This document shows, one piece after another, positions 1-10,352 of a stretch of DNA of 64,000 nt. Numbering within the stretch: position 1 is the stretch's first letter; each line of letters begins with the position of its first letter. Under the pieces are notes generated by a model. It worked only from the letters and a program-made list of their open reading frames with translations, had not been told where the DNA came from and made no database searches. Origin of the DNA: Bifidobacterium olomucense (GTDB lineage Bacteria; Actinomycetota; Actinomycetes; Actinomycetales; Bifidobacteriaceae); the NCBI RefSeq assembly GCF_012932375.1, contig NZ_JAAIIG010000003.1, forward strand, positions 186,001 through 250,000. The letters run 5' to 3'. A program made the translations under genes and the position numbers.

Positions 1-1778
1 GCCCATGTCACACGGTCGAATTCGGTAATCCACAAACGCTCCAGACGCTGTTTGTCGAACTCGTCCATTGCGTCCCACTTATTGAAGACAAGCACAATTG
101 CGCGTCCTGCATCCACTGCCGTGGACATGACTTTCAAATCCTGATCGGAGATCGGCTGAGAAGCATCAAACAGAATCAGGGCCAGCTCGGAACGCTCAAT
201 GGCAGCCTGCGTACGCAGCGACGAGTAATACTCCGCACCTTTGAGCTTATGCTGGCGGCGCTTGATGCCGGCGGTATCGATGAACAGCCAGTCCTCGCCA
301 TCAATATCAATGATCTCGTCGACCGGGTCACGCGTAGTGCCTGCCAAGTCATTGACCACGGAACGTTCTTCTCGTGCCAGCTGATTCAGCAGAGAGGATT
401 TGCCTACATTGGGGCGACCGACCAAAGCCACGCGTCGCAGACTGGAAGGAGTCAGAAAACCAGAGGTCTTCTCGGCCTTCCTTAGCTTGTCAAGCGCAGC
501 ATCCAGCAAGTCACCGACGCCTCTGCCATGCATGGCGGAAACCGAATACGGCTCCCCCAAACCCAGCTTCCAGAATTCGGCCGCAAGATACTCGCTGGCC
601 TGATCATCGATCTTGTTAACCGCCAAGGTCACCGGTTTGCCGGAGGCGCGCAACAGTTTGACTATGCGTTCATCCGTGGAAGTCAGACCTACCTGTCCGT
701 CTACCACAAACACCACGGCATCAGCAAGCTGAACAGCCACCTGTGCCTGCGAAGCGATAGCTGATTCAATGCCTTCCACATCGGCTTCCCAGCCGCCCGT
801 ATCGACTAGCTTGAAATCAGTACCAGCCCATTCCGCATCATAGCTGACACGATCGCGGGTCACACCGGGCGTATCTTCCACGACGGCGGCGCGACGTCCG
901 AGAATACGGTTCACCAACGAAGATTTGCCCACATTCGGACGTCCGACAATCGCCAGAACACCTACAGGCTTAGGACCGAACTGGCGACCGCTTTCCGTAA
1001 AGTCACGGCCGGAAATCAGCGCCTCATCGCCTTCGTCAAGCTCATAACCTTCCAGGTTGGCTGCATATTGTTCATACTCCTGATTCTCGATGGCTTCTTC
1101 CACCAAGCCGATCAGTACATCAAGTGTATGCTCGAAATCCATATCCGAATTGTCTATGGTGGTAACTCCGTCAGCAGCGGTCATAAAACTGGTGACCTTG
1201 GAATCCGCCTTATCTCGGGCGGCTACATCCTCAACGCCGACTCCCTTGACAGCCTGCCCGGTGCGTCGTGCCTGACGCACCTCCTCACGGGCGGTCAGCA
1301 GTACTCGAACCTCGGCATCCGGCGCCACCACGGTGGTGATGTCACGCCCTTCAGCCACGATACCGAGTCCTTCAGAGAATGAGTCGGCAGATGCCTCTCG
1401 CGCAATATACGCACGCTGCGCGGCAATAAGGACATTGCGCACGGGAATGACATTCGAGACTTTGGACACGTGAGAGGAAACCTCAGACGATCGAATCGCT
1501 TCGGAAATATCCTCACCATCGGCGTATACCTTGGGGGCAGACGGATCTACCGAAATATCAAAATGATCACCGGTGAAGAACTCTCCCACGGTTTCGGTAA
1601 CGATCCGCTCATCAATGGTCTCGGCATCAAGATCAATGCCCTGTTTCATGCACCACCATGCGCAGGCTCGGTACATGGCACCGGTATCCAGATACGCATA
1701 ACCGAAATATTTCGCCAGCGACTTGGCAGTAGACGATTTGCCGACGCCGGCAGGACCGTCAATGGCTACACGAATCAC
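1..1778 (-). CDS. cmk-der: Bifunctional cytidylate kinase / ribosome-assembly GTPase Der (3' end outside window)
   Basis: The minus-strand frame reads from a GTG at 1778 ([16 protein letters not shown]) to the window edge without a stop, so the C-terminus is missing. The first ~225 residues are a CMP kinase (phosphorylates CMP/dCMP) with a P-loop at residues 8-16. After a linker come two tandem Der/EngA GTPase domains, each opening with [10 protein letters not shown] (near residues 276 and 451) and followed by DTPGVTRD or DLAGTTRD switch motifs; Der acts in 50S ribosome maturation. The GTG overlaps the stop of the upstream pseudouridine synthase (GTGA), which indicates translational coupling. 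Cmk-Der fusions are known in bifidobacteria. Confidence 0.95.
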   Translation of the reverse strand, partial: MIRVAIDGPAGVGKSSTAKSLAKYFGYAYLDTGAMYRACAWWCMKQGIDLDAETIDERIVTETVGEFFTGDHFDISVDPSAPKVYADGEDISEAIRSSEVSSHVSKVSNVIPVRNVLIAAQRAYIAREASADSFSEGLGIVAEGRDITTVVAPDAEVRVLLTAREEVRQARRTGQAVKGVGVEDVAARDKADSKVTSFMTAADGVTTIDNSDMDFEHTLDVLIGLVEEAIENQEYEQYAANLEGYELDEGDEALISGRDFTESGRQFGPKPVGVLAIVGRPNVGKSSLVNRILGRRAAVVEDTPGVTRDRVSYDAEWAGTDFKLVDTGGWEADVEGIESAIASQAQVAVQLADAVVFVVDGQVGLTSTDERIVKLLRASGKPVTLAVNKIDDQASEYLAAEFWKLGLGEPYSVSAMHGRGVGDLLDAALDKLRKAEKTSGFLTPSSLRRVALVGRPNVGKSSLLNQLAREERSVVNDLAGTTRDPVDEIIDIDGEDWLFIDTAGIKRRQHKLKGAEYYSSLRTQAAIERSELALILFDASQPISDQDLKVMSTAVDAGRAIVLVFNKWDAMDEFDKQRLERLWITEFDRVTW

Positions 1779-2545
1779 AGACCAACCTCCTTGGACAGCG
1801 AACGAACTTCGGTCTGGGAGAGTACGCGGTACGAGCCGGACTTCAGATCACCGAGTTTAATCGGCCCGATTTGCGTACGTACCAATCGCTTCACCGGGAA
1901 TCCGATCGAACCGAAAATACGACGCACGATACGGTTCTTGCCCGAATGCAGTACGACTTTAATCAACGTTACGTCACGGGAAGAATCGATGATGGCACAA
2001 TGATCCAACTTGATCCATCCGTCATCGAGCTGGACTCCGGTATTTACCAGACGCCGGCATACGGTACCGGAGATGCGCCCTTCCAAGGTCGCGATATAGG
2101 TCTTCTCCACCTCATACTTCGGGTGCATGACGTGCTGCGACAATTCACCGTCATTGGTCATAAGAATAAGGCCTTCTGAATCGTAATCCAGACGACCCAT
2201 ATGGAAAATGCGCTCGTACTTGTCCCCTACGATATCTCGCAGTGTGTAACGTCCCTTCGGATCCTCCATAGCGGAAAGCACCTTGCGGGGCTTGTTGAGC
2301 GCCAGCGTTACATGGTTCGGATTAATCCGAACACGTGAACCGTCTACACGAATCTGCTGCCTTTTCGGATCGACGCGAGTGCCGAGCTCGGTAACCAGCT
2401 CACCATCCACTTCGACACGACCATCGGTAATCATGTCCTCACACTTGCGGCGGGAACCGAAACCAGCCTGAGCGAGCAGTTTCTGCAAACGAATGGAATT
2501 GGAATCATCATGCGCCTTAGCAGCGCGAGAATATGCGTTTGGCAT
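1775..2545 (-). CDS. RsuA/RluB-family ribosomal RNA pseudouridine synthase
   Basis: This 256-residue protein has an S4 RNA-binding domain near residues 17-65 ([20 protein letters not shown]), then the RsuA/RluB/E/F catalytic domain with the conserved [19 protein letters not shown] segment that contains the catalytic Asp. The family converts specific uridines of rRNA to pseudouridine; similarity to RluB (23S rRNA) is inferred from domain layout and length. Its stop overlaps the GTG start of cmk-der by 4 bases, so the two are an operon. In many Actinobacteria the gene sits in a scpA-scpB-rluB-cmk-der string; scpAB are not in this window. The exact target uridine is not determinable here. Confidence 0.9.
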   Translation of the reverse strand: MPNAYSRAAKAHDDSNSIRLQKLLAQAGFGSRRKCEDMITDGRVEVDGELVTELGTRVDPKRQQIRVDGSRVRINPNHVTLALNKPRKVLSAMEDPKGRYTLRDIVGDKYERIFHMGRLDYDSEGLILMTNDGELSQHVMHPKYEVEKTYIATLEGRISGTVCRRLVNTGVQLDDGWIKLDHCAIIDSSRDVTLIKVVLHSGKNRIVRRIFGSIGFPVKRLVRTQIGPIKLGDLKSGSYRVLSQTEVRSLSKEVGL

Positions 2546-2734
2546 CGTTCTCCCAACGTGGCCAGACAGGGAATCCTGTCGATGTGTGCAATATGGTTCT
2601 GTATTGTTGGTGAAACTGGTTGTTCCCAGCGAATTCCAACGTTTCCATAATACCGCAGAGGCGGACTACTGGTAGACTGACACCGTTTGCGTGGAGGCAC
2701 CCCGCCTTCCGGCAATTGACAAAAAGGAATAATC

Positions 2735-3718
2735 ATGGAAGAAACCAAGCAAATGCCGTTGGCGTTGCGAGCATGCGCCGAACTCGCCGGCAGCTTCTTG
2801 CTGTGCTTTGCTGTTTATGCTTTCTCGACATGGGGCTCTGCCGTATTCGGCATCAATATCGTGTTCTTCGCCTTGGCCACCGGCCTAGCTTACGCGGTAG
2901 TTACCGCCATATTCTCCCGTATTTCCGGTGGACAACTCAATCCAGCCATCACCGTCGCCGCGGTATTGTCCTCGAAGACCCGAGCTGTGGATGGCCTGCT
3001 GTATGTAGTGGCGCAAGTGCTAGGTGCTGTCGCTGCTGGTTTCGCAGTGGTCAAGTTGCTGCCTACCTCCGAACAGGTGACTGCCAAGGTGTGGCTGACT
3101 CCGGCTGTGAACGGATTTGAAAAAGGCTCTGTGGCATACTCAGTATTATCTCAGTACGGCATTACGTTCTCGGTGACGTTGGCGATTGTCGTTGAAACTG
3201 TCGCCAGCTTGATCGTAGTATCCGCTGCCATGTCCACACTGGGCGAGCACGGTGAATCATCTGATCGACATGCAACAACCATGGGTCTTGCCTATGGGCT
3301 GGCTGCCGCAATGAGTTATACGGTAACCGGTGCTGGTCTCAATCCTGCACGTTCTACCGGCATTGCGTTAGCCGCCATAAACCAAGGACTTGACCAGAAT
3401 CCGGTCCAGCAGTTATGGGTGTTCTGGATCAGCCCGATTCTTGCCGCTGCAGTTGTGTCATTGGCGATGATCATCGTGCAGATGGCCACCACAGCCAAAC
3501 CGAATGCTTCGGACGAAGCAGTGAATGCTGAAGTCACCGAAGATGCCGTTCGTGGCAACTCCGAAGAGACCGAAGACGGTGTATTCTTCGACCAATCAGC
3601 TGCACAGGATGATGCTCGTTCAGATCAAAAAGCTGTTGAGCAGACCGAAGAAACTGAAGTACGTGATCAGCAATCCGACTCCCAAAGCGATGCCGATGAA
3701 GGAGTCAAACGCGACTGA
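2735..3718 (+). CDS. MIP/aquaporin-family channel with long acidic C-terminal tail
   Basis: The 327-residue protein shows six hydrophobic segments and both pore motifs of the major intrinsic protein family, LNPAIT (around residue 67) and LNPARS (around residue 207). It should pass water or small neutral solutes such as glycerol through the membrane. The family is normally about 230-280 residues; here the last ~80 residues (from about 249) form a hydrophilic tail rich in Glu, Asp, Gln and Ser. The start ATG follows an AAAGGA ribosome site. The last 99 bp overlap the convergent DUF3017 gene. Divergent from the pseudouridine synthase. Substrate cannot be told from sequence alone. Confidence 0.88.
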   Translation: MEETKQMPLALRACAELAGSFLLCFAVYAFSTWGSAVFGINIVFFALATGLAYAVVTAIFSRISGGQLNPAITVAAVLSSKTRAVDGLLYVVAQVLGAVAAGFAVVKLLPTSEQVTAKVWLTPAVNGFEKGSVAYSVLSQYGITFSVTLAIVVETVASLIVVSAAMSTLGEHGESSDRHATTMGLAYGLAAAMSYTVTGAGLNPARSTGIALAAINQGLDQNPVQQLWVFWISPILAAAVVSLAMIIVQMATTAKPNASDEAVNAEVTEDAVRGNSEETEDGVFFDQSAAQDDARSDQKAVEQTEETEVRDQQSDSQSDADEGVKRD

Positions 3719-3919
3719 ACGGACCTTCCATGGGCTGTGGTCGCGCAGTATCAGACGGATAAGTCCAGTCATTATGGCCGTCACGGCGATAACCACCGTG
3801 GCGGCCATCGTATATCCACAGACAGCAAGCAGCGTGGCGGCAATGATGACGCCGAGAACAATCCACTCGAACCAAGGTTTGCCTTCGTGAGCTTCAGATA
3901 CATAGGGATGATTATGCAT
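3620..3919 (-). CDS. DUF3017 small membrane protein
   Basis: This is a 99-residue protein with three likely transmembrane segments and the RLILRDHSPWKVRS loop typical of the DUF3017 family of Actinobacteria, whose function is unknown. I chose the ATG at 3919 over an upstream start at 3979 because AGGAAAG lies 7 bases before it and the hydrophobic domain begins soon after. It lies downstream of purH on the same strand but is separated from it by a hairpin. Its final 33 codons, encoding the third membrane segment, lie antisense to the acidic tail of the aquaporin gene. Confidence 0.75.
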   Translation of the reverse strand: MHNHPYVSEAHEGKPWFEWIVLGVIIAATLLAVCGYTMAATVVIAVTAIMTGLIRLILRDHSPWKVRSVAFDSFIGIALGVGLLITYFSFFGLLNSFLI

Positions 3920-3964
3920 AATGCTGCTTTCCTGTGAGATCGGGCATATATGAATATATGACAG

Positions 3965-3990
3965 GGCTCCCCCTCGCAAGAGGGAGAGCC
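3965..3990 (-). terminator. Hairpin downstream of purH
   Basis: Inverted repeat with 11-base arms (3965-3975 and 3980-3990, one mismatch) and a GCAA loop, 25 bases after the purH stop. The stem is GC-rich (GGCTC..CCCTC). On the minus strand it is followed by a mixed T-rich stretch (CTGTCATATATTC), not a clean T-run, so termination is probable but may be leaky into DUF3017. Confidence 0.6.
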
Positions 3991-4014
3991 GATTATACGA
4001 TGATTGAATAACGA

Positions 4015-5652
4015 TCAGTGGAAGAAGTGGCGAGTGCCGGTCAGGTACATCGTCACACCAGCATTCTTGGCCGCATCAATAACCTCTTCATCGCGAATCG
4101 AGCCTCCGGGCTGGACAATCGCTTTGACGCCTGCGTCGATAAGCACCTGAGCACCATCGGCAAACGGGAAGAATGCATCAGAAGCAGCCACTGAACCGGC
4201 GGCACGGTCAACACCGTCGGCCAACGTATTGGCACGCTCGACTGCCAGATGGCAGGAGTCGACACGATTGACCTGTCCCATGCCGATGCCGACTGTGGCC
4301 TGATCGTGGGCCAACAGAATGGCATTGGACTTGACACAACGAATCGCGCGCCATGCAAATACCAAATCCTTCAGAGTTTCGGCATCCGCCGCCTCACCGG
4401 CAACCAGCTTCCACGCATCCGGATCATCGCCCACCGCGTTAATCAGATCCGTATCCTGCACCAGTAGGCCGCCATCGATCTGGCGAATAGCCTCGTGACC
4501 CTTTGGCGGTTCGGCCACCTTTAGGATACGCAGATTCTTTTTCTTGGTCTGCAGCAGTTCCAATGCGGCAGGCTCATAGTCGGGAGCGACAATAACCTCC
4601 GTGAAGATGGGACGTACGCTTTCAGCCATCTCTAGTGTCACGGTGGAATTGCATGCGATCACACCGCCATAGGCGCTCATCGGATCGCAGGCATGAGCTT
4701 TCTTGTGAGCTTCCGCCGCAGTAGCGCCAATGGCCAGACCGCATGGATTGTTGTGCTTGACTACTGCCACCGCAATTGAAGGAGCCATGTCCCAGACCGT
4801 GCGCCATGCAGCATCGGCATCAACGTAGTTGTTATAGCTCATCGGCTTTCCGCCAAGCTGCTGCGCGTGTGCAAAGCCGGTCTGATTGAGCGGATCAACG
4901 TACAGGGCCGCCTGCTGATGGGAATTCTCGCCGTAGCGCAGCGTATGCGCACGATCCCATGTACGGGTGAATTGTGCGGGGAACTTAGCCGTATCGACTT
5001 CACTGCCTTGATCGTCGTGGTCGATTTCCGCTGTAGCCAACGTATCCGGCTTGGGCCAGTGCTTGGCAGTCCACTCGTTGATAGTGGCGTCATAGGCTGC
5101 GGTGTGCGCGAAAGCCTTGGCAGCCAACCATTTGCGTTCCGCCAAGGAGAAGCCGGTGCCATCGGCGACCCGGGACGCAACCAAGGCATAGTCATTCGGA
5201 TCAGTGACAATGGCTACGGTGGCGTGGTTCTTGGCGGCGCCGCGAACCATGGACGGCCCACCGATATCAATCTTCTCGATGGTATCCGCTTCGTTCGCTC
5301 CGCTTCGTACCGTATCGGCGAACGGGTACAGATTGACTACCACGAGATCAAACGGCTTAATACCAAATTCCTCAAGCTGCTTGGCATGTTCAGGATTGGT
5401 CATATCAGCCAAAATGCCGGCATGGATGTAGGGATGCAGCGTCTTGACACGTCCGTCCAAACATTCGGGGAATCCAGTGACATCGGATACCTCGGTTACC
5501 TTGACTCCCAGTTCCGCCAGCTTCTTGGCAGTAGAGCCTGTGGATACGACTTCGGTACCCGCCTTCACAAAAGCCTCGGCGAGCACTTCGATGCCTTCCT
5601 TATGGAAGACGGAAACCAGTGCACGACGTATCGGCCGGTTTGTGGTTGTCAT
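4015..5652 (-). CDS. purH: Bifunctional AICAR formyltransferase / IMP cyclohydrolase
   Basis: The 545-residue protein catalyses the last two steps of IMP synthesis: formyl transfer from 10-formyl-THF to AICAR, then ring closure. The N-terminal MGS-like cyclohydrolase domain (residues ~8-160) shows the VSTGST and [16 protein letters not shown] motifs. The C-terminal AICARFT domain contains KHNNPCG and ends in the conserved [12 protein letters not shown]...GTRHFFH. Full length. The ATG overlaps the stop of the upstream PerM-like gene by 4 bases (ATGA), placing purH last in a sucC-sucD-perM-purH operon, an order shared with other Actinobacteria. Confidence 0.97.
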   Translation of the reverse strand: MTTTNRPIRRALVSVFHKEGIEVLAEAFVKAGTEVVSTGSTAKKLAELGVKVTEVSDVTGFPECLDGRVKTLHPYIHAGILADMTNPEHAKQLEEFGIKPFDLVVVNLYPFADTVRSGANEADTIEKIDIGGPSMVRGAAKNHATVAIVTDPNDYALVASRVADGTGFSLAERKWLAAKAFAHTAAYDATINEWTAKHWPKPDTLATAEIDHDDQGSEVDTAKFPAQFTRTWDRAHTLRYGENSHQQAALYVDPLNQTGFAHAQQLGGKPMSYNNYVDADAAWRTVWDMAPSIAVAVVKHNNPCGLAIGATAAEAHKKAHACDPMSAYGGVIACNSTVTLEMAESVRPIFTEVIVAPDYEPAALELLQTKKKNLRILKVAEPPKGHEAIRQIDGGLLVQDTDLINAVGDDPDAWKLVAGEAADAETLKDLVFAWRAIRCVKSNAILLAHDQATVGIGMGQVNRVDSCHLAVERANTLADGVDRAAGSVAASDAFFPFADGAQVLIDAGVKAIVQPGGSIRDEEVIDAAKNAGVTMYLTGTRHFFH

Positions 5653-6995
5653 TCCTGTTCCTCCTTGGATTGTGGGGATTGAGATACGATGGTGCGCCGC
5701 TCCGTTGTTCCGTTTTTGTGTGGGATATTTCCGGAACGGGGATTCCTGATCCTCTCAGTTATCCAGACTATCGAAAAAACAAGTGCCGTGCTAATCAACG
5801 CCACGAGCCACGCAATACTCAGTCCGATAGCTGTCGCATGTCCTACAGCCCTTGTAGAAGCCATTACGTTGACGCCGACCTGTGCAAGCCGTTGTTCGCC
5901 TAGTGAGCCATTGGACAATGCGAACAACGTAGTGAATGCCAAAGAAATGAGTCCTGCGGCTAAGCAGAACGAAGCGATCGGGTATGCCAGATCCGCCACC
6001 AGTGAGGAACGGCTTTCGACATGGCGAACGTTGATAGGCCGATAGCGGAAGCCCTGCGGTATGAACAAGGTCAGCAATCCGACGATGCAGGAGATAGTGA
6101 GGGGAGCTGCCAACGCCGCCATGCGCCACATGTCATTGGATATAGGTTCGGGGAATATGGCAAACAGCGGAACCGCCGGTAGCCCATTGGATTGTCCGAC
6201 CCACAACGTGAAATTGGCCAAATCGCCTATAGCAAATCCCGCGCCAAACAACCATGAAACGGCCCACAGTGCGAGATTTGGCAGCCAGATAAGCATAGCC
6301 AAGCTAGTGGTGATACGAGATCCGGTCTCCATACCGGACATGCTAAAGACAGAAAAGACCGCAGCATGATTCAGCACGGCCCATACCACCACAGTGATCA
6401 AACCGACAGCCAAATATACACCGGCAAGGACTGCGGCTATCAACACTCCGATGTTCAAACTATGCCGAATTCGGATTGGAACATGCTGGCGATACCAATG
6501 CAAACAATTCTTCATCAATTTGCTATATGGGAAGGTGGCACCTGCAAATCCGAGAGAGAAAATAAGCGCCGCTTTACCGAGCACAAGCCATTGATCATCG
6601 ACAAGACCTACACTGACACCGCTTCGCATGAACTCATTCATTGCCAACCAGGTAATCAACCCAGCCGCATACACATGGACATTGGTTTTCCTGCAACGCG
6701 ACACGACTGCACCAATTAGCCAGATCAACATAATGGTAAGCAGCAACGGCGTGATGGTAAGTGTGATGGAACCGGTTTTGAAGCCGGAGCCTTCACTGAG
6801 CAACACCACAGCTAGAGTCAGCCCATACGTGGCATTAGTAAGGTTGGAGCTGCCCTCTTCCATTGAGATGACCAATAGCATCAGAGCTATATAGCAACCC
6901 ACTGCAATGGCATAGATAGCCATGGATGCGAATGCCGCGCAGACACCTCGCATCCATTGACGAATCATTGTTTTCATACGGTCGGTGAACTGCAC
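5649..6995 (-). CDS. PerM-like polytopic membrane protein (DUF6350)
   Basis: This is a 448-residue protein, almost wholly hydrophobic, with around ten likely membrane segments. Position between sucD and purH and the overall character match the DUF6350/PerM family; mycobacterial PerM (Rv0955) sits in the equivalent place and has been linked to cell division and persistence. The first possible start is a GTG directly after the sucD stop; ATG codons follow at 6977 and 6968, and none has a good ribosome site, so translation may depend on coupling to sucD. Its stop overlaps the purH start. Family assignment rests on context plus topology, not on a strong motif. Confidence 0.7.
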   Translation of the reverse strand: MQFTDRMKTMIRQWMRGVCAAFASMAIYAIAVGCYIALMLLVISMEEGSSNLTNATYGLTLAVVLLSEGSGFKTGSITLTITPLLLTIMLIWLIGAVVSRCRKTNVHVYAAGLITWLAMNEFMRSGVSVGLVDDQWLVLGKAALIFSLGFAGATFPYSKLMKNCLHWYRQHVPIRIRHSLNIGVLIAAVLAGVYLAVGLITVVVWAVLNHAAVFSVFSMSGMETGSRITTSLAMLIWLPNLALWAVSWLFGAGFAIGDLANFTLWVGQSNGLPAVPLFAIFPEPISNDMWRMAALAAPLTISCIVGLLTLFIPQGFRYRPINVRHVESRSSLVADLAYPIASFCLAAGLISLAFTTLFALSNGSLGEQRLAQVGVNVMASTRAVGHATAIGLSIAWLVALISTALVFSIVWITERIRNPRSGNIPHKNGTTERRTIVSQSPQSKEEQE

Positions 6996-7907
6996 TTACG
7001 CGATATTGGCCTTGTCGAGCACGTCGCGCATAAGTTGCGCCGCCTGTCCTGGCGTTTTGCCGACCGGAATTCCAGCGGCTTCGAGGGCATTCTTCTTATC
7101 CTGAGCAGTACCCTTGCCTCCGGAGACAATCGCGCCGGCATGACCCATCTGCTTGCCTTCAGGGGCAGTGAAGCCCGCAATGTAGGCCACGACCGGCTTG
7201 GTCATATGTTCTTTAGCCCAAGCCGCTGCCTCTTGCTCTGCAAAACCACCAATTTCGCCGATCATCATCACAGCCTTGGTGTTCGGATCTGCCTCAAAAG
7301 CCTCAAGAGCTTCCAGCAACGTGGTACCGACAATAGGATCACCGCCGGCACCCAAGCATGCAGTAAAACCAATATCCGAAAGTTCACCCATAAGCTGATA
7401 GGTCAGCGTACCGGATTTGGAAACCAAGCCTAACGGGCCGCGGCCGACAATGCCATCAGGAATAATGCCGAGATTGACTCCAGGATCACCCAGCGTGATA
7501 AGCCCCGGGCAGTTCGGCCCGATGATACGTACGCCTTTCTGCAGCGCCAGTTCTACGAAATAGGCAGAATCGGCGACAGGAATACCTTCGGTGATAACTA
7601 CCACCAGTTCTATTCCAGCTTCAACAGCCTCGACTACTGCGTCTTTGGCAAAGCGAGGCGGTACAAAGACCACACTGGCCTTGGCGCCCGTAGCGTTGCG
7701 AGCTTCGGAACAAGTGGCGAACACCGGAATATCTGCATCCTTCTCACCCTTGGCACCGGGGAAGGTGACGGTGGCTCCCGCCTTGCGGGGGTTTACACCG
7801 CCGACGATGTTGGTGCCGGCCCTTAGCATGCGTGCAGTATGGGTCATGCCCTGATGGCCAGTCATGCCCTGAACGATTACTGGGGCACCGTCTTCAATGA
7901 ACAGCAT
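6996..7907 (-). CDS. sucD: Succinyl-CoA synthetase, alpha subunit
   Basis: The 303-residue subunit carries the CoA-binding Rossmann fold ([15 protein letters not shown], residues 14-28), the GPNCPG segment (residues ~131-136) and the active-site His in [10 protein letters not shown] near residue 255 that is phosphorylated in the reaction succinyl-CoA + ADP/GDP + Pi = succinate + CoA + ATP/GTP. The ATG shares one base with the sucC stop (TGATG). Bifidobacteria have an incomplete TCA cycle, so the enzyme probably supplies succinyl-CoA for biosynthesis or recycles CoA rather than working in an oxidative cycle; that role is inference. Confidence 0.96.
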   Translation of the reverse strand: MLFIEDGAPVIVQGMTGHQGMTHTARMLRAGTNIVGGVNPRKAGATVTFPGAKGEKDADIPVFATCSEARNATGAKASVVFVPPRFAKDAVVEAVEAGIELVVVITEGIPVADSAYFVELALQKGVRIIGPNCPGLITLGDPGVNLGIIPDGIVGRGPLGLVSKSGTLTYQLMGELSDIGFTACLGAGGDPIVGTTLLEALEAFEADPNTKAVMMIGEIGGFAEQEAAAWAKEHMTKPVVAYIAGFTAPEGKQMGHAGAIVSGGKGTAQDKKNALEAAGIPVGKTPGQAAQLMRDVLDKANIA

Positions 7908-9109
7908 CAGCGAACCTCCTTGGAACCGACGGCCTCAGCGGCAAGCTGGGCGGCTTTCTGTGCAGCACCTTCCATGGTCTGAGACACATGGATGATCGGA
8001 TTGTTGGCTTCAGCCAGAATATGCAGACCTTCTGCCGCAGCGTTGCCATCGAAACGGACCACAATCGGTTTTGAGCTACCAAGCGTCTTGACGGCTTCCA
8101 AAATACCATTGGCAACTTCCACGCAAGAAGTGATACCGCCATAGACATTAATGAACACCGATTCGACCTGCGGATCGGACAATACAATCTCAAGGCTGCC
8201 AGCCATTACAGCCGCAGACGCACCGCCGCCGATATCCAAGAAATTAGCAGGTTTGATACCGGTTCCCTGCTCCTCGCCTGCACCAGAAACAGCATCCAAG
8301 GAGCTCATGACCAGTCCTGCGCCGTTACCGATTACACCGACCTCGCCACGCAGATGCACATAGTGCAAGCCATGTTCACGGGCTTTCTGCTCGAACGGAT
8401 CAGGAACAATTGGATCCACGAAACGTGTCCAACCGCCATGACGGAATGCGGCATTATCATCAAGCGAGATCTTCGCATCTAAGGCGCACAGCTGCTTGGT
8501 GGATTCGTCATCCGGGTCACCGATTTTGGCCAACGGGTTGATCTCCACAAGCGTTGCATCGTTCTCTTTGAAGCATCGCCACATTTTGAGTAGAATCTGA
8601 GCTGCCTGATCTACATCAGCATGATAGAAACCAATGCTCTCTGCCATTTTAGTGGCAGCTTCAAGGTCAAAATCGCCGAGCGCTTCAATATGCAGACGCT
8701 TGACCGATTCCGGATGTTCCTTGGCGATCTCTTCCACTTCCGTGCCGCCATTGGCGGTAGCAAGCACGTCAAAATCACGAGAGGTACGGTCCACAGAGAT
8801 CGACACATAGTACTCATGCAGAATATTCTTGGCTTCAGCTACAAGCACGCCAGAGACTTTGTGTCCGTGAATGGTCATCGGCAAAATGGCCTCGGATTCG
8901 AGAATGGCCTCATCGCGGTTGTGAGCAATTTTCACGCCGCCGGCCTGACCACGATGTCCAATCTTCACCTGCGCCTTAATCACGCAAGGATAACCGATTT
9001 TGTCCGCCGCCTCGGCCACTTCATGTGAGTTCTGTGCGAAGATGGCACCCGGGGTGGGGATGTCCTGTTCCTCAAGCAGCTCGCGTGCCTGGTATTCGTA
9101 AAGGTCCAT
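7907..9109 (-). CDS. sucC: Succinyl-CoA synthetase, beta subunit
   Basis: This 400-residue subunit has an ATP-grasp fold: [20 protein letters not shown] at the N-terminus, the nucleotide-binding [12 protein letters not shown] stretch near residue 48, metal ligands in LVEINPLA, and the C-terminal ligase domain NFLDIGGGA and NVYGGITSC. The ATG at 9109 was chosen because the family begins MDLxEYQ and GGAAGGA lies just upstream; upstream in-frame codons would add 51 unrelated residues. First gene of the sucC-sucD-perM-purH run. A long perfect palindrome lies between it and apt. Confidence 0.96.
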   Translation of the reverse strand: MDLYEYQARELLEEQDIPTPGAIFAQNSHEVAEAADKIGYPCVIKAQVKIGHRGQAGGVKIAHNRDEAILESEAILPMTIHGHKVSGVLVAEAKNILHEYYVSISVDRTSRDFDVLATANGGTEVEEIAKEHPESVKRLHIEALGDFDLEAATKMAESIGFYHADVDQAAQILLKMWRCFKENDATLVEINPLAKIGDPDDESTKQLCALDAKISLDDNAAFRHGGWTRFVDPIVPDPFEQKAREHGLHYVHLRGEVGVIGNGAGLVMSSLDAVSGAGEEQGTGIKPANFLDIGGGASAAVMAGSLEIVLSDPQVESVFINVYGGITSCVEVANGILEAVKTLGSSKPIVVRFDGNAAAEGLHILAEANNPIIHVSQTMEGAAQKAAQLAAEAVGSKEVR

Positions 9110-9130
9110 GGATCCTTCCCTGACTAAATA

Positions 9131-9171
9131 ATGGTCCGGCATGTAACTGTACACAGTACATGCCGGACCAT
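9131..9171. repeat. Perfect 15-bp inverted repeat between apt and sucC
   Basis: Arms 9131-9145 and 9157-9171 (ATGGTCCGGCATGTA and its complement) match perfectly around an 11-base loop that itself contains TGTACA. It begins 30 bases past the apt stop and ends 22 bases before the sucC start. On the minus strand it is followed by TTATTTAG, so it could be the apt terminator. Being close to the sucC start and nearly symmetrical, it could also be an operator or a 5'-UTR hairpin of sucC. Confidence 0.75.
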
Positions 9172-9200
9172 GACAATACAACGCGCGTTCGTGAGACAGC

Positions 9201-9782
9201 TCACGCAGGCATGGAGACCAACGAGCTGGTGGGCGCGCCGCCAAGCTTGTCAATACCGTCAAGTCCGTCGAGACGCATCACGAAACTGAAGCCAGCCACT
9301 TTGCCCCCGGCTTTCTCTATGAGATCTGCACCGGCTTTGGCCGTGCCGCCGGTTGCGATGAGGTCATCCACAATAAGCACTCGCTCGCCATGCGCCACGG
9401 CTTCGGTCTCGATCTCCACGCTGGCGGTGCCGTATTCGAGATCATAGGATTCACCGATAGTTTCAGGCGGCAGTTTGCCAGCCTTCCGAATGGCGATGAA
9501 TCCTTTGCCCAACCGTGAAGCGAGCGTAGGACCGAACAGGAATCCACGGGATTCCAGACCAGCAATAGCATCGAATTCATCCGCGGGAACCGGCAAAGCC
9601 TCTTCGAGTGCCTGAAGCAGAATCTTCAGCCCCCTCGGATCGGCAAGCACCGGCATAAAATCGCGGAAGATAATACCTTCCTTAGGGAAACCTGGCACAG
9701 AACGAATCAGAGATACCAGATATTCGGCGTTCTCCTGACCGACCTTGCCTAATGCGTCGATAGTGATATCCGACTGCGTCAT
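9201..9782 (-). CDS. apt: Adenine phosphoribosyltransferase
   Basis: The 193-residue enzyme makes AMP from adenine and PRPP in purine salvage. The PRPP-binding motif VLIVDDLIATGGTAKA spans residues 135-150 and the family signature SVPGFPKEGIIFRDF spans 28-42. The ATG at 9782 is supported by GAGG eight bases upstream; longer reading would run back into yajC. It follows yajC, from which it is separated by a 17-bp hairpin. Cytoplasmic. Confidence 0.95.
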   Translation of the reverse strand: MTQSDITIDALGKVGQENAEYLVSLIRSVPGFPKEGIIFRDFMPVLADPRGLKILLQALEEALPVPADEFDAIAGLESRGFLFGPTLASRLGKGFIAIRKAGKLPPETIGESYDLEYGTASVEIETEAVAHGERVLIVDDLIATGGTAKAGADLIEKAGGKVAGFSFVMRLDGLDGIDKLGGAPTSSLVSMPA

Positions 9783-9824
9783 ATATTCGTCCTCAGAATA
9801 AGGTTGCTTACGGGTATTTGACGT

Positions 9825-9868
9825 GGCTTTCTGGTTCATACACATGGACGCGTATGAACCAGAAAGCC
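9825..9868 (-). terminator. 17-bp perfect hairpin after yajC
   Basis: Arms 9825-9841 and 9852-9868 are fully complementary with a 10-base loop, and the right arm touches the yajC stop codon. There is no T-run after the stem, so this may act as a partial terminator, an mRNA end protector, or a processing site between yajC and apt. Confidence 0.6.
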
Positions 9869-10278
9869 TACTTCGCTTCGGGTTCGTCCGTTTCGTTGCC
9901 CTTTGCAGCACTCTCAATCGGAACCTGAGCTGCCTCATCTTCAGTGGCGGCATCTTTCTCTTCGGATAGAGGGTTGCCGTTTTCGTCTACTTCGTCATCG
10001 GAAACATAAGCCGGACGAGTGTACTCGCGAGCGATGGCATTAAAAGCGAAACGCATTTTGGAGCCTTCAGAGTCGATCACAATCTCCTCATACTGCTCAT
10101 CAACTTCCACGACCTTGCCAATTACCTGACCAATAGTAATGACTTCGGTGCCGGGCTGCAGATTGCGACGGAAATCCTGACGCTCCTGCTGCTGCTGCTT
10201 GGATTTCTTGGACTGCCACCACATCATGCCGCCGATGACCACGACCATGACAATGAGCATCAAGTAGGAAGAATCCAC
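9868..10278 (-). CDS. yajC: Preprotein translocase subunit YajC
   Basis: This 136-residue protein has one N-terminal membrane helix (residues ~5-21, LMLIVMVVVIGGMMWW), then the cytoplasmic YajC domain with SKKSKQQQQERQDFRRNLQPGTEVITIGQVIGKV. It associates with SecDF in protein export. The C-terminal ~45 residues are acidic and Ala-rich, a variable extension. The start is a GTG at 10278 with AAGGAG eight bases upstream. Lies directly after ruvB, the usual actinobacterial order; secDF are not next to it here. Confidence 0.93.
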   Translation of the reverse strand: MDSSYLMLIVMVVVIGGMMWWQSKKSKQQQQERQDFRRNLQPGTEVITIGQVIGKVVEVDEQYEEIVIDSEGSKMRFAFNAIAREYTRPAYVSDDEVDENGNPLSEEKDAATEDEAAQVPIESAAKGNETDEPEAK

Positions 10279-10352
10279 GGGATAAACTCCTTCAGATCAA
10301 CGGTCATGTCCGGAAAATGGCACACGACCGGATTATGCAAACAGTCAGAAGT

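Noticed and set aside
9783..9953. Longer apt reading frame (250 codons)
   Set aside because: The extra N-terminus runs through the yajC 3' end and a hairpin, and the family start with its ribosome site is at 9782.
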